A stretch of 64,000 nt of DNA from Aquilaria yunnanensis (GCA_039654915.1 CM077596.1:69317751-69381750), one strand, 5' to 3'; shown: positions 1-12,589, numbered from the stretch's first letter. Notes: generated from the sequence alone by a model not told the origin. A program made the numbers and translations.

Positions 1-2210
1 ATAAGCAATCATATGTTATGATGAAAGTATCAAAATTGTGTTTTTATCCAGGTAATTTAAAGTAGTATAAAAACCATAAATCATCAAATCCTTCCACATA
101 AATATAGTCAAACACTTTTGTCTTCATAATTTTTTTTTTTAGATCATCTACCTCTCAAAGTAAAAGCCTTCAAATCCACTTACCCAAAAAAGAAATTTAA
201 ATAAACAAGAAACTTATATTTTACGGAACCATTTGGAGGAAAGTGCCAATACTCCAATAAAAATTATGACCTGCTGCAAGTGGGATATTATTAATGTACA
301 TGAGAGATACATAAGCACTAACATCATCGTCTTTGACGAATCTTTATGAATCTTAAAACTATATATAATATTGCACCAAAGTACTCAAAAGTGGTTTAGA
401 ATTTTGAAGGGAAAAGTCATACATTGCATAATGGAGAACAATATCGCACATTTTTTAATTGACAAGTTAAAGGAAGGTCTAATTTATATCATGAAAAAAT
501 TTTATTATGCGACCGAACAAAGATGGGTACAACATCATAAAGGAGAACATTTATGTGATTGAACTCCAAAGATGTACTGTTCAAAGTGAAACTGAGAGCA
601 AAGTTGAGGGCTTCATCCACCATCTATTTGACTTTTTTAAATTTGAGAACCTCCATCCTACTGCGCAGGAATACTTAGTTGGTAAGCTCTCTATTTTTTC
701 TTTAACTAAACCCTGTAGTTGTGTTGAAAGCCAGCAAATCATTTATATGATTGAACTCCAAAGGGTGCACTGAAAAAGATACACAAATGAGACAGAAGGG
801 TTTAAGGTTTTAATTTTGTTTCTGTTGAGGAATTGGTTGTTCCCACTTGGATCTTTACCCTTAATAGCTCTTTTGCGTTCTCAACTTTATTTAAGTTGCT
901 TTTTCCACTATAATCTAATTCAATATAATAATAGCTTTTATAAAATATGGAGTAAAATCAATGTTGTTATTTAGTATTTTATATCATTGGTTTATAAGAT
1001 ATCGTTTAGCTTATTGGTAAGTGGAATGAGATACTTTTTTATAAAAAAATAAAAAATCAACCCACTTTATCCTAAATTCCAAACTTTTTTTTTCTTCAAA
1101 CAGCTCCAATTTTGTGGTAAATAATTACCAATACAAAATTTTATAATGAAATAAACATGAACTTTTCAAGCATTAAAAAACACTAGTCTCATGCATTGCA
1201 TGGCCATGTTTAACTAGTGTGTGTGTGTGTGTAATATATATACGTGTGTGTGTGTAGTACATTAATGTAAAATAGAAAACAAAGATTTCTAACTCACAAT
1301 AAACAGCAAACCACAATATTCTACAGTAAATTAAAATACTTTTAAAATTAGCAGTAAGCTACATACCAGCTATAAGTGCAGTATATCATAGTATACTGTG
1401 CATTATTTTGATATATTGCAAAAATTGGTATACCATATACATACCACACATTAACATTATGCAGTATAGCACAATATTTAATACCTTGACTCAAACTAAC
1501 ACTATCAATGAGCAAGTACCAGAACATCACCTCCAGCCCATACACGCAAACGTATAAATACATTAGACTCCCACCGGGCCATCAACGGGGAATACATACA
1601 ATACAAAAAAGCATTAAACGAAAGACAACGCAAAATCTAGTGGCTCTAATCTATTTATATGATTTGGGTTTCCATTTTGAAACGATCTCGTCTGTAATTA
1701 GCATTTAAATTATTAATAATTTGTTAACAGTAAAATTATACTCCAATTAATGAAACTAAAATCCTTTTTTTCTGATAATAGGAAGAATCCAGACCTTCAA
1801 TATTCTTTGCAACATATATAATTTCATTCTTGAGGAAATTATACGTCAAATCAGAGTCAGATCAAGGGCACATTATTTATGATTCTCACCTGTCCCAAGA
1901 ACTCACACTGAGCTGGGTTGCTAGCAAAGCTAAATAAAATCCTACTTGAGGAACCATACAAAAGTAATTCAATGCTTGCTGCCCACTGAAAGGAGAGCAA
2001 TAAGACTTCCGTGAATCAGAAGTCTCGGAGAAGCTTTTGCAAGGAACAGGAAAGGCAGCGTCGCCCTGCAACCCATCTCCCCAAACGATAGACTCCAGCT
2101 ACTAACATATAACACAAGCTATATGCAGAAAAAAGACACAACCAGAAGAGAATCGTTTTATACACGTAAAAGCACAAAGCAGGAGCTATTTTGAAGAAAA
2201 TATGAGTACT
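1..2210. other. AT-rich intergenic region, no gene recognised
   Basis: No reading frame here resembles a known protein. A short sequence around 548-577 is repeated with changes around 744-770, both reading as 'gattgaactccaaag', so this may be decayed repeat DNA. A (GT)n tract with a TATA interruption lies at about 1218-1255. The right end is the 3' flank of the minus-strand hydrolase gene. Confidence 0.6.
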
Positions 2211-5200
2211 CTATTTAGCGGAGATTTGGTGTTCTTTCAGGTATGTTTCTGCAAGAGCTGTGTGTAAGGCAGCCCCAAGTGGAAGGACATTCTCATCAAC
2301 AAAGAAGTAAGGAGAATGTGGGGAGTGGATAGAACCCACTTCTTCATTTCGGATTCCTATGCTTAGCATGAAGCCGGGGATCACTTCTTGGTAGAAGGAA
2401 AAGTCCTCTCCTGCCATAACTTTGTTGCCATCCCTGACATTCTCGGGCCCAAGCAAATACTGACCAACACGCCTGACATGTGCATGCAAATTAACATCAT
2501 TCATGACTGCAGGATATAGGGGGTATTCATCTTCTTTCATATCTACGTGTGCTTTGCATCTATGCACAGCTGCCTGGTTTTCAATGACCTGCCAACATTT
2601 CAAATATGAGCGACTCAGCTTGCACATGAATCAACTTCTTCAATGATCTTGTGTTTCTGACTTGTGGTTGTTGAACAAGAAGTAGCTGCGACTACACATT
2701 CTGCCAAAACTCAAACAACTAAACTAACTACTCAGAAGCTCATAACATCTAACATTGGAGATGTAAGGTGGAAATACGAGCAAGCGATAAAGCAAAAGAT
2801 ACATGCGAGTTTGTGTACAGTGACTACTACATTGGATTTTTTAACAGTAGAGCATGAAGAGGATATTTATATCACCATTACAAACTATTATTTCAAGGAA
2901 AATAATCATGACATGAATACTCTACACAAAATTAGGAAGCTTGAGATATTAGACACAGATGAATACTGATTGCAGAACTTTGTTGCAGGAGAAATAATGT
3001 CAACTTGCCAAATTTTAGCAGGGTTAGAAATAAGCCCAACTTTCCTGTTTACCTCTTTCGTTCTCTGTTGTAGAGTACGCAAGCCTTCAGTAGTAAGGCT
3101 CCTCAAAGTCCCGCCAAATTCAACATATTGAGGAATAACATTGAATGCATCTCCTGCTCTGACAAAAGTAACGGAAAGAACCTTACAGAGAAAGGCAGAA
3201 GGTTAAAATATCAGTTTGGACGGATCATTGACCACCTAGAAGTTGATACATACAAACAATAGTGTTCATTGCATAAACTGGGGAAAACATGTATGGGGGG
3301 AAAAAATTTTCATGAGTTCATCTCCAGTGGTAGATTGAATTCTTTGACTTATCACTTATTGTGATGAGTTAACTAATAACAAGATTAGATTGAATTCTTC
3401 TACAGCTTTTAGTTGGTGAGTGGTAACTCAATATTCTAGCTCAAGGAATAAGTAGCATGCAACTACCAAAGACCATATGAAAATCAACAGTATATGTACA
3501 GGACAGAAGTTCATTAGGATAGGCCTCTGGTTCCACAGAAAAAGGACAAAGGCTAATGATCAGAGGTCCTCGAATCTAGAACTCTTTGACACCCTAAACA
3601 TGCTGAATGTACCCTTCTGTTTCCATCAAGGGTAGTAGCACAATAAAGACCAACCCTAAAATGAACAAGAAGACAGACATACTTGACTATGAAGAGGATC
3701 AGCCTCTCTTGAGGTTAACTGTTGCAATGCCAAAATTGAGAAGGATGCAGCAAGTATTGGATCAGTGCTAGAATGAGGCATTGCAGCATGTCCACCTTTT
3801 CCTTCTATCTTGGCTTCGAAGAAGCACACAGCAGCTAGAAGAGGGCCCGATACAAGGGATATCGTACCAGTTGGGCTCCCACTATCAATGTGCATACCAA
3901 ATATTGCTTCAGCATCACCTAATGCACCTTCCTTCACCATTTGAGATGCACCAGCTCCTCCCTCCTCAGCAGGCTGGAAAAGCAGCCTCACAGTTCCCTT
4001 CATTTAAGAATTTTTTTTTTTAAATTAAATGCATGTTACTGTGCAAATTATGCAAAGCTAACCTGGTAAAAAATAAAACATGACAAGTGTACACAAGATT
4101 ACAATAATCCGACACGTTAAAAAGAGAACATAAATCAGGTGACTACAGGGTTTCTGCAAGAGCACGAACCTGATTGAACGGCACGAAGTCTGTCAACCAA
4201 GCATGGGCATGGTTCACATTATTTTATTCGTGAACATTGGATAATGTCTGTAATCACATACACGTTACCCTTCTAATTAAGTACTATTCTTTACAAATGC
4301 ATGCAGCGGTGCTCTAAGAGAAATGAAGGGATAAAACAAAGATAAGAGATAATATCATCAAGTTCTGTACTCCATACTCAATTCAGAGAAAACAAGTCCA
4401 AAAAGAGTAAAAGGTTGAATCTTTGGAATTTTTCTAACTGAGAGGATACAAAAGCACACTCGAAAAAATCTAAGAAGAATAAAAATGGCCAATTTAGTTT
4501 GGGGAAAGCAGTAAGAGTTCACATTTCTGTACTAGCGTAGCGGCCAGCACAATAACGCATCACCTTTCCTAGCAAATAACGTAACAATGGTCTACCTCAG
4601 CCGCCTATCACCAGTCATCAAAGTCCAACATAATTCAAAACCATGACAAATCACTAAAGTAAATCAACAAAAACGAAACGATTGGGTCCATAAGGTTTTC
4701 CAAAAAGCCAGACCAAAACCGACCTTAAGACTATCTCTGCGTTGGTTTAGCAACTTTGCAGCTCCAAGGAGCATTGTCGTGTGAACATCATGGCCACACG
4801 CGTGCATTCTCCCATAGATCTTGCTCTTGTGCTCCCACTCCACCAGCTCCTGCGTAACAGACCCCACGCCAATACATAAATCGAGCCTACACAATTGCCA
4901 AAACAGGAGAAAAACGGAAGGGCATTGATGATTACTTGCATCGGAAGCGCGTCCATGTCGGCTCGGAGAGCGACGACGGGCTTGGCTCCAGAGCCGACTT
5001 GAGCGACGACTCCAGTTGTGGCGACTGGGTGGGAATAAGAAATGCCCAGTCGTTCGAGTTCGAGGCGAATAAGAGCGCTGGTGTTGTACTCTTGGAAGCA
5101 GAGCTCGGGATGCTCGTGGAGTTGCCTCCGCACAGAGACTAACCAATCTTTGTCCGCCATGGCAGCAGCCAGGAGCTGGTCTTTGTAAGCCTCATCTGAA

Positions 5201-5274
5201 GTTGCAGAGACAGAGAAGCGTCCGAGTTTGAGGGACAGAAGGACGACAACGAATTGCAGGGTCAAACGAGCCAT
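2211..5274 (-). CDS. IAA-amino acid hydrolase, ILR1-like (M20 peptidase family)
   Basis: Five exons on the minus strand: 5274-4936, 4849-4724, 3997-3683, 3181-3053 and 2588-2211, giving 428 residues, the normal length for the family. The family hydrolyses auxin-amino acid conjugates to release free indole acetic acid, usually in the ER. Residues 1-25 form a hydrophobic signal peptide. Visible motifs are HEHPEL near 53, the metal-site block HACGHD at 129-134, PAEEGGAG at 164-171, His191, GEDF at 363-366 and a late His391 in SIHSP. All expected metal ligands are present. The C-terminus is ISAK, so the K/HDEL-type retention signal found in several relatives is absent. The start is the first ATG; the upstream in-frame GTG is not used. 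Exon 3 needs an acceptor at 3998-3999 that follows an A-rich rather than pyrimidine-rich stretch. The family is certain; the preferred conjugate cannot be read from sequence. Confidence 0.93.
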
Positions 5275-5370
5275 CCCAACTACCACCTACAGGGATCCCG
5301 TACAGTGAAAATATTTATAATATGAACGTATAAGCATAACTAAATATTTTGTAAGGCAAACAACCACGAC

Positions 5371-5456
5371 GGGGTGGTGGCGCAGTTGGCTAGCGCGTAG
5401 GTCTCATAGCTGTACGAGTGATCCTGAGGTCGAGAGTTCGAGCCTCTCTCACCCCA
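5371..5456 (+). tRNA. tRNA-Met(CAT), elongator type, with intron
   Basis: The sequence folds as the plant elongator methionine tRNA. The acceptor 5' strand GGGGTGG pairs with the 3' end before discriminator A5456. The D-arm contains GGCGCAGTTGG and the T-arm GAGTTCGAGCC. The anticodon CAT is at 5405-5407. A 12-nt intron at 5409-5420 follows anticodon position 37, as is typical of plant tRNA-Met genes. A TTTTT terminator is at 5461-5465. A CAA motif sits just upstream, as is common for plant Pol III genes. The gene is only 97 bp from the start codon of the divergent hydrolase. Confidence 0.95.
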
Positions 5457-5460
5457 TGTG

Positions 5461-5465
5461 TTTTT
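5461..5465 (+). terminator. Pol III oligo-T terminator of tRNA-Met
   Basis: Five T residues begin four bases after the tRNA discriminator base. This is the usual RNA polymerase III stop signal. Confidence 0.8.
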
Positions 5466-6135
5466 GCTTCTATCGCTTTTGGTCCTTTTGGATTTTTGTT
5501 TCAAATGCCTTTGGAGTTTAGTGCCTCTTGTTAATTTCCACAGGCAGCGATGTGGTCTTGAAAGAAGCCAAAAAGACTCGTTTAGAACGTGAGACAAAAG
5601 GCAGATAAAGTAGCATAACTGACGCAACTGCTTGCGCAGAGATGATTGAGTCTGGGGCCCTCTCTCAAATTGTAATTACAAAATCTAAATGCGATGATTT
5701 CTTGTTCCTGTTCTGTTAGCAAAGACCATACCTTTGTAGCTCTTTACATCCAAATCCTGCTTCTCTACCCATAACCAAACCCTAAACATTTTGTCATGGA
5801 ATCTTAAATACACTTCCTCAAAGCCATACACACATCTCAATTATTATCCCTGCACAGTGGGGAGCGGGGACATGCCTAGTGCCAACAGATAAAAGCCCTG
5901 GAAATGGTAGCAAATTTCAGAGGCACAAGGCTCCCCTCCTTGACGGGTCAGACAGTTGATCTTCCGAAATGTTTTTTATCTCATTCCCGGTATGGTGTAA
6001 CAAAACTGCATCCTGGGGAAGAGCAGACCTCTCTCCAGGATCACAAACATGCTATTTCACAAATCCCTTTGGGGGCTTTAAAAAACATTTTTCTGTGCTT
6101 CCTCCCTACATCCTCTATGAAACTTGAAACTTGTG
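5466..6135. other. Intergenic region and 3' flank of the EEP gene
   Basis: Nothing gene-like is seen beyond the tRNA. The short ORFs here are unsupported. The right part is probably 3' untranslated sequence of the minus-strand gene ending at 6136. Confidence 0.5.
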
Positions 6136-9100
6136 TCATGATATAGCCTGAGAACAACATGGCATTCTTACTGGCGAGAACACGACTGTGAGCCGGGCAT
6201 GATCAGAGAGTGAATAATCTCGAGGCCACTTCCCTTTCTCCGCTTCAGGAGGAAAGAGAACTGCATTCTTCACACTGAAACCAATGGTTTGTTCCTTCCA
6301 GTCTTTGCCTACCGCATCTTCACTTTTCTCCAACCATGCAGGATTCCATATTCGCTGCTGCAGTGCCATTATTCCAGAACATGAGCAACAGCATAAAATC
6401 AGACAGCTGATGCAGCTTCCGCCTATTTGTTGCTTGTATTTTCCTAGTGTACATATAAGTGCAGGTTCAATATGCTACCTAGTTTTAGTGGTGTGTGCAC
6501 CCGTTTTAGTGCTTAACCGCGAGTAGAGACTCAACTACAAGCCTAAAATAGACTCAAGAATGTTAGAAGGCCTTTAACCTATACCCCGCATGAATTGCTG
6601 TGATCTAGATAACTTCTCTGATCCATGATCCTTAATGGCAGTAAAGATGAAAAGGAAATGTAAGCAATGATCAAAAGAAAAAGCGTAAATAGGTAACCTG
6701 AAACTGTATATAATCAATAATGCCATTCCCATCAACATCTGCTTGATTCCAGAGCTCTTTTATCTCCTCAGCACTAAGTCCATTGGGATGGCCAGTCAAA
6801 TAAAGCTGCATCGTAAAATAATAGCAGCAGGTTTTACAATCTTGAATTCCACTCGTAACCCACCAGCAAACTGTAGAAGCAACTTTTGGCTCTTAATTAT
6901 TGATCAATCACCTGTTCAAGCGCTTCACAAAATGCTGAGTAGGTAATATGTTCATTGGCACCATTACCCTTTAGCAAAGCAAATGCATCTTCTTCTCTAA
7001 GTGAAGCTTTCTGAAGTAAGCACTGCAAATCGAAGATTTCCTTGTTCTTAAATAATTGTTGATGAGATGGTAAATGTTACTTTGGATTTGAAAAGTCTAA
7101 TACAAATGAAATGCAAGAATGGATGCTACAGCTTTCACTCATTTTAACAGGGCAATTCAACCAATTTTCAAGCTGGACTTGTGTAATACCAATGCCGTTT
7201 TGCAAGTGATGGCTCATTTTCCACCATGTGGAGGCTGCAACTGATACCTCTTGGAGAACTTGCTACAACAGTTTAAGCAATCTTCTGATTCAAATAGTTG
7301 GATCAACCTCTTGACTGGGCAAGCGCTCAAAAAAGGTTCTCAAATAATCACTTGCTAGCATAGCAATGGAGAAAGGATTTTGAGAACTAAGTGTACCGAC
7401 CAATAACAGATATTTCTTGGTCTAATAAGCCATCAATGATTGGGCACGCTAATGGATGTAGCCCAGAAGGCTAAGTGGCTACCAGCATTTCAAAAGAAGC
7501 TACTTAGTTGATTGTTGGTTATATATTTGAGATTTCAAAACAGTAAGAAAAAATTAATAATGGTGATGATGTTGAGGTGGAGGTGGAAAGTTAGGAAACT
7601 GAACCTTGAACATGCCAAATACTGCCTCATTCCAACCTGTTTTAGGTAGTTTGCGGTATCTGTTTGGGTTGAGAAGCCATATAAAATCCACGGCACATAT
7701 ATCTCCTCTATGATTCAGGTGGCTAACCCACTAGTACAAAATAATGCAGAGATGAGAAACCACACAAAGCATACAAAAAGAAATTGATAAAAATTCCGTT
7801 AGGGGATAACAAGATGGAGTCCTAGAGAGGAAGCAACAGTACCTTATGTGCATCTGAATCAGTATAACGATGGGCACTGTCATATGATGATACAAAACCT
7901 TGTGACCTTAGGAACCTGTAAACGTGCCCACGTTTACTTCCATTCCAGTCACTGCAGGAAACGTGTTAAGATGAAGCAAATAAATTAGCTTGTAACATGG
8001 GAAAGGAAAGAACCTGAAACTAAACTGCGACCTCATTATCAATATACCCGGAGAGTATGATGGGTGTAGGTTTAAGTTTGTTCTCCTTTTGGTAAGACTC
8101 TACATACTGCAAGATTTTGTACACCTGCCAGAACAATGATGCACCATCCATATCAGCATTCTAGATTCACCGAGCAGAATAACTAGAACTAGACTTGCAC
8201 TGAGTTTAGAATTTGCCTGATTCAGACGAACAATGGACAGAGTTGAATCATGAGGGAACAGCAAGTGAGTGTTCACGACAAGCATTTCTTGCCGGGTATC
8301 ATTCTCTCGGCATGGCGGAAAAGGGGCAGCTAATTCAATATGTAAGAGCTGAGCAACTCGATCACCGCAGTCATAAAAGAACAACTCTCTGTAGTTAATG
8401 ACTCTAAAGTAGTTCTTATGCACAGCAGTCAGAAGGCCTGAAAGCCCCAATCAGTAAAAAAGAAAGGAAAAAAAATTATCCAACATTGTCAGGATGAGAA
8501 AGATGAATAAATGCCATTTCCAAAGAGACAAGCAGCTGTTATAGTCTTGTCTTGAATATTATTATTTGGTTAAGCGTGAGAAGCAAGTCACCCCTTCTAC
8601 TGATTCACTTCAAAGATGCATTAGGAATTAGATGTTTTGTTTATTTTATTTACTTAATTTATTCCCCAAGGAAAACTTCAGCCACAAGATTCTTGAAAGG
8701 AGAATTAAAAATAGGGAGCAGTTCTTCCTCTGTGCTATGTTATGGCGGCAAAAAAGCAAAAGCGTTGACATTAGAAAGTGAAAACTTGCGGACACAGTTG
8801 ACTGTGAATCTTATAATACTAGATTGAAAAAGTCTTGCAATATAAACATAAGTACAGTGGTGTTTGTTAGATTGAAGGAGAACCAAGAGAAGAAAGGGCA
8901 TTACCGTCCCCACGGTTGTTGGTGCGAGGAAGCTTGAAATGGAGATAGCCGGCCAGAGTAAGCCTCTTCTCGTACATGTTCACTAGCTCTTCGTTTCCAA
9001 TCCAAAACTCCTGCCAACACCGCAACATTAACATCGCCATTCCAAACAAGAGGAGCAGAAAAACAGGTTCATTTCCGCCAAAAACCAATACCTGGAGACA

Positions 9101-9459
9101 GATGATGGAGGCTTTCTCGCGCAGCAAGGAATCCAAAATCCTCTGATTCCTAGCCCACCAATACGCTCGGTAATCGCTTTCTCTGCAGTTCTGGCCCTGA
9201 AACTTACATCAAAGTCAAGAAGAAACCACAAACAGAAAAAGGAAAACAAAAAGGGTATTTTTTTTTTTTTTTGAAAAAAAAAAAGACAAGAAAAGAAGAA
9301 TTGTTCAAAAACCTTGTGCGAGAGGCGTTTGTAAATGGGAGCAAGAATGTTGAAGGTGGTGCAGGAAATGCATGGCTGCTGGTCATCGTCTCTGATTGAT
9401 GATTCGATGGCATAGCTTCCGATTCTCGAAATCCTCACCTTCCTCCTTTCCTTTCTCAT
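6136..9459 (-). CDS. Endonuclease/exonuclease/phosphatase family protein with EF-hand, At1g02270-like
   Basis: Ten exons on the minus strand: 9459-9313, 9196-9092, 9010-8905, 8437-8217, 8124-8048, 7951-7843, 7730-7605, 7022-6912, 6805-6698 and 6357-6136, giving 443 residues. The protein is a Mg-dependent EEP-fold phosphodiesterase related to CCR4/nocturnin nucleases, with a plant-specific C-terminal EF-hand region. Signs of the fold are TFNILAP near the N-terminus, CLQE with the catalytic Glu at 85, SGDWNG at 218-223 and SDHARL at 421-426. The EF-hand loop is at 357-368 (DVDGNG start), but its twelfth residue is Gln instead of the usual Glu, so calcium binding may be weak. Intron 4 begins with GC (8216-8215). 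The last acceptor is a tandem CAGCAG, so one residue may be optional. The start was chosen at the internal ATG of the longer ORF because RISRIGSYAI follows it, as in relatives. The substrate is unknown. Confidence 0.9.
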
Positions 9460-10579
9460 CCCTCCTTCCAAACACCAATCTAAAACGTCCGATTCCACGA
9501 CGAAGATCCAAACGACCCCACAATGAAAAAGAAAAATTATAAACTTTAAACGAGAAAAAAAAATATTAACAACAAACAGAGGAGGCGAGCGACGACTGCC
9601 TTCTCCCCCTCCCAAGCTTCCAAATTTTCTATCTTTATTTTCTTTTCCGTTGCGAAACGGGAACCTGTAATTATAGTAACAACTATAACAATCTCAAAAT
9701 ATATAAATCAGAAATAATATCATCATCATCGTTTTTATAATCAATATATTCATGTTTTAATTATCAAAAAACCGTTCGATAGTCTCACTTCGTATCACTC
9801 TTACGCCCTTGTGGCTCCGGTTGCTTGTATAGCATTCGGCGTTCTCTTTTATTTTACTTTATTCTTTTACGCAGGCACCGGCAACGCACTTTTGCTTTTA
9901 GCTTACAATTAACGCACAGTCCTCTGTGTTTCTTTCTCGGAGGTCATGATAGTGTCTTATCCTCAAGTCGTTAGTATAAGTAAAGCAGAGACCAGGAAAG
10001 AAGGAAGAAATTCGGATTCTGTTCCTTGCACTTTTTCTGCTCGCCGAAAGTGAAACTCATAATCCTTCGCTTTCAACCCCATCGATCCATCTCTCCTCTT
10101 CGTCGACAACATCATTAATCTTAGTTTAATCGCTGCATCGTCATTTCTTTATGGGAAAAAGGCCCAGCTTGGAGCTCAAAGCAAATCAACTTTTCGTCTT
10201 CCATTTAGAAGATGATCGTCTCAGTTTTACTACAGTTTATTGGTTTTGATTCTTTGAATGCTTCAATGGGTGCATGAAATTCAGCCGGAAAACCACGTCA
10301 CGCGTGAGTAAGGGTGGAGGGACGTTGGTCTTCTGGTTGCGTCAGCGTTTCGATCGAGTAGAATCTGTGGAAGACAGCGCTTTGAAGATGACGGTGAAAG
10401 GAGTGGCAGAAGTGACGGCGAGAAGTGGGATAATAACAGTTTGCCCTCTTAGGTTTGGATGAAATTACAAAGTTTCAGACAATTTTTTTCTTTTCCTTAT
10501 TCACCATTTGTTTGTGGGCCAAAGCTTTCAACCTAAAGAACTATTTTACTTTGATAATTGTGTGAAGTTTAATGCTTCA
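9460..10579. other. Upstream region of the EEP gene
   Basis: A GC-richer leader-like region lies directly upstream of the EEP start. A 62-codon ORF at 10274-10462 on the plus strand has no recognised similarity, and I do not call it a gene. Confidence 0.4.
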
Positions 10580-10866
10580 TCCACGTGGTGTTTAAATGTG
10601 AAAATTTTTCCTATTTTTATTTTTTAAATCTTGTTTATAAAGGTTTGAGTGCATTGATTGTGTTAAGGATGTGGAAAATATTATTTTCTAAATTTTAGAG
10701 AACATATTTGTTAAAGTAGAAAATATCAAAAACATGGTTTTCTAGTTTATAATATAAGTTTTTTAAAATTTAAAAAATAATATTTTTCACGTCCTTAAAA
10801 TATACTATGCACTCAAACTCTTATTAAAAAAATGAAAAAAAATTTCACAATTAAACACCACGTTAC
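10580..10866. mobile_element. Foldback MITE-like element
   Basis: Two arms of roughly 110-120 bp are imperfect inverted copies. The left arm begins near 10584 with cgtggtgttta. The right arm ends near 10862 with the complement, and both share the complement of gagtgca in the middle. No coding capacity is seen. Superfamily and exact ends are uncertain because I see no clear target-site duplication. Confidence 0.6.
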
Positions 10867-11173
10867 GATTTTTCTTAGTCAATTTTTATTGACACCATCC
10901 TACTAAACTATTAAATGTGTGGTCCCTTTCTCAAGAGTATAATTGAAAAATAAAATAATTTTATTTTTTATTAGAAAATGGTTAAATCATTTTAGGATAT
11001 CTCATGATAGAAATTACTCATAGAAAATTAGATGAAACGAATAAGCAAAAAAAATAAAAGTATGCAAAGAACTTTGGACAGATATAGTAGTTTAGAATTT
11101 AGATTATCAAACTTTCATTTAGATAAATTTCAAATAATTTTTAATTAGCCATTTTTTGACTATCGAGTTTTAT

Positions 11174-11182
11174 TATTTCTTA
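11174..11182. repeat. Target-site duplication, left of MULE copy 1
   Basis: TATTTCTTA here matches TATATTCTTA at 12289-12298 except for one inserted A. Confidence 0.6.
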
Positions 11183-12288
11183 GAAAAAATTACAAAAACC
11201 CTTATAAGATATAGAGAAACCTGCACTTATGCCCTCTTTGTTTCAAACTCTCTGTTTCAAATATCCACAGTTACCCTCCCCTTCGGAAGTTAACACTGTC
11301 ATTCACCATTAACAAAAAAAACATTAAAAAAAAAAGGAAAAATAACTGACTTTGGCCTCCTAACGTTCATCAACAGAAACTTTACCTCTAACTTCTGCAT
11401 CTAAACAAAAACAAAACCCATAAACAAAACGAACTAGATTCTCAAAAAACAAATTAAAATCTCTCGACACTCTCAAGCACCAATCTTTGATTCGAGAGGG
11501 TAGGAGGACGAAAAGCCGATCTTTGGTTTGGTCGAACTTTTGCTAGGGGCTGAGAGTAGAGTGAGATTGAAGGAGGACGAATAGTCGAATCTCCGAAGAG
11601 CGGTCGTTGTCCAACAATCAAATCTCCGTCACCGAATCTCGATTCGCCTCCGTCGCGTTTCGTCCTCATCGGTCGTTGCCTCTCACAAATCCGTCGCGTC
11701 GTCGTTGAACAGCCAAATCTCCATTGCCGCATCTCAGTTCTCCTCCATCGCGTCGTCGTCCTCGTTGGCCGTCGCCTCCATGGCTTCAGTTGGTCGATTC
11801 CTCCCTATAGCCCCCGACTGGATGATGCATCTGAGACCGAGCAACGAATCACCGTCCCATAGGCTCGATTTCTCGCGTCATCTCCTATACTTTTGACTGG
11901 TACAAATCTCGCTTCTTTAATAGGGGCCGCTGGTTTGAGGTCTCGATCGGAGCCGTTGGTGCGATCGGGCAGAGAGGAGGCTGTGGGTAGCCGAACAGAC
12001 GATCGAAGGCGGCGATGGCGAGGGGAGAGAGAGATGGGAGGCGATGCTGAGGGGAGAGGGGGGGCATTTTTTTTCTTCTGATTATTGGGTTTATTTGAAC
12101 GGTTTTAGTGGTTAGGAGACAAAATTTTTGAAAAAGAAGATCAGGTGGGTAAAGTCAGTCATTTTTATCTTTTTGTATTAACTGTGAATGACAAAGTTAA
12201 TTTAGCAGGGGGAACTGAATTGTAGGTATTTGAAACAGCAAGATACAATCATAGATTTTGTCGAATCTCAGGGGTTTGTAGTTTTCTC
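11183..12288. mobile_element. Non-autonomous Mutator-like element (MULE), copy 1
   Basis: Terminal inverted repeats of about 180 bp run inward from 11183 and 12288, sharing elements such as GTTTCAAATA and the complement of AGTGAATGACA. The flanks are TATTTCTTA (11174-11182) and TATATTCTTA (12289-12298), a 9-bp target duplication with one inserted A. The core, about 11460-12080, is much richer in GC and reads as short broken ORFs on both strands. Long TIRs plus a 9-10 bp duplication fit Mutator-like elements. No transposase is present. The core could be a captured gene fragment, as in Pack-MULEs, but I do not recognise a source. Confidence 0.75.
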
Positions 12289-12589
12289 TATATTCTTAAG
12301 TCCATAAGATATTTAACATAACACATATCAATATCAGAGTTCAAGTCTTTATGAAGGTGAAAAACTCACCTTCCCCCAAAACATTGTAACTTGTATGTAT
12401 TTTGCGAGTGTGCGCGTGCAAAAAAAAAAGACATAAAATATAAATCAATTTTTTTATATAAAAGATTATTCATTCCAATTAAAAATAAGTTAAATAATAT
12501 TTTACAAATTAATAATAACAGAAGACTTTAAAAGACAGCATGAACATACAATTAGTCACAAAAAAAACTATCGTTCCTACGATACCAAA

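Noticed and set aside
4664..5146. 160-codon minus-strand ORF spanning hydrolase intron 1
   Set aside because: Its frame differs from the conserved frame in exon 1 and it reads through an intron; only the exon 2 part is real.
10274..10462. 62-codon ORF upstream of the EEP gene
   Set aside because: No similarity recognised and no splice context; could be chance in a GC-richer leader-type region.
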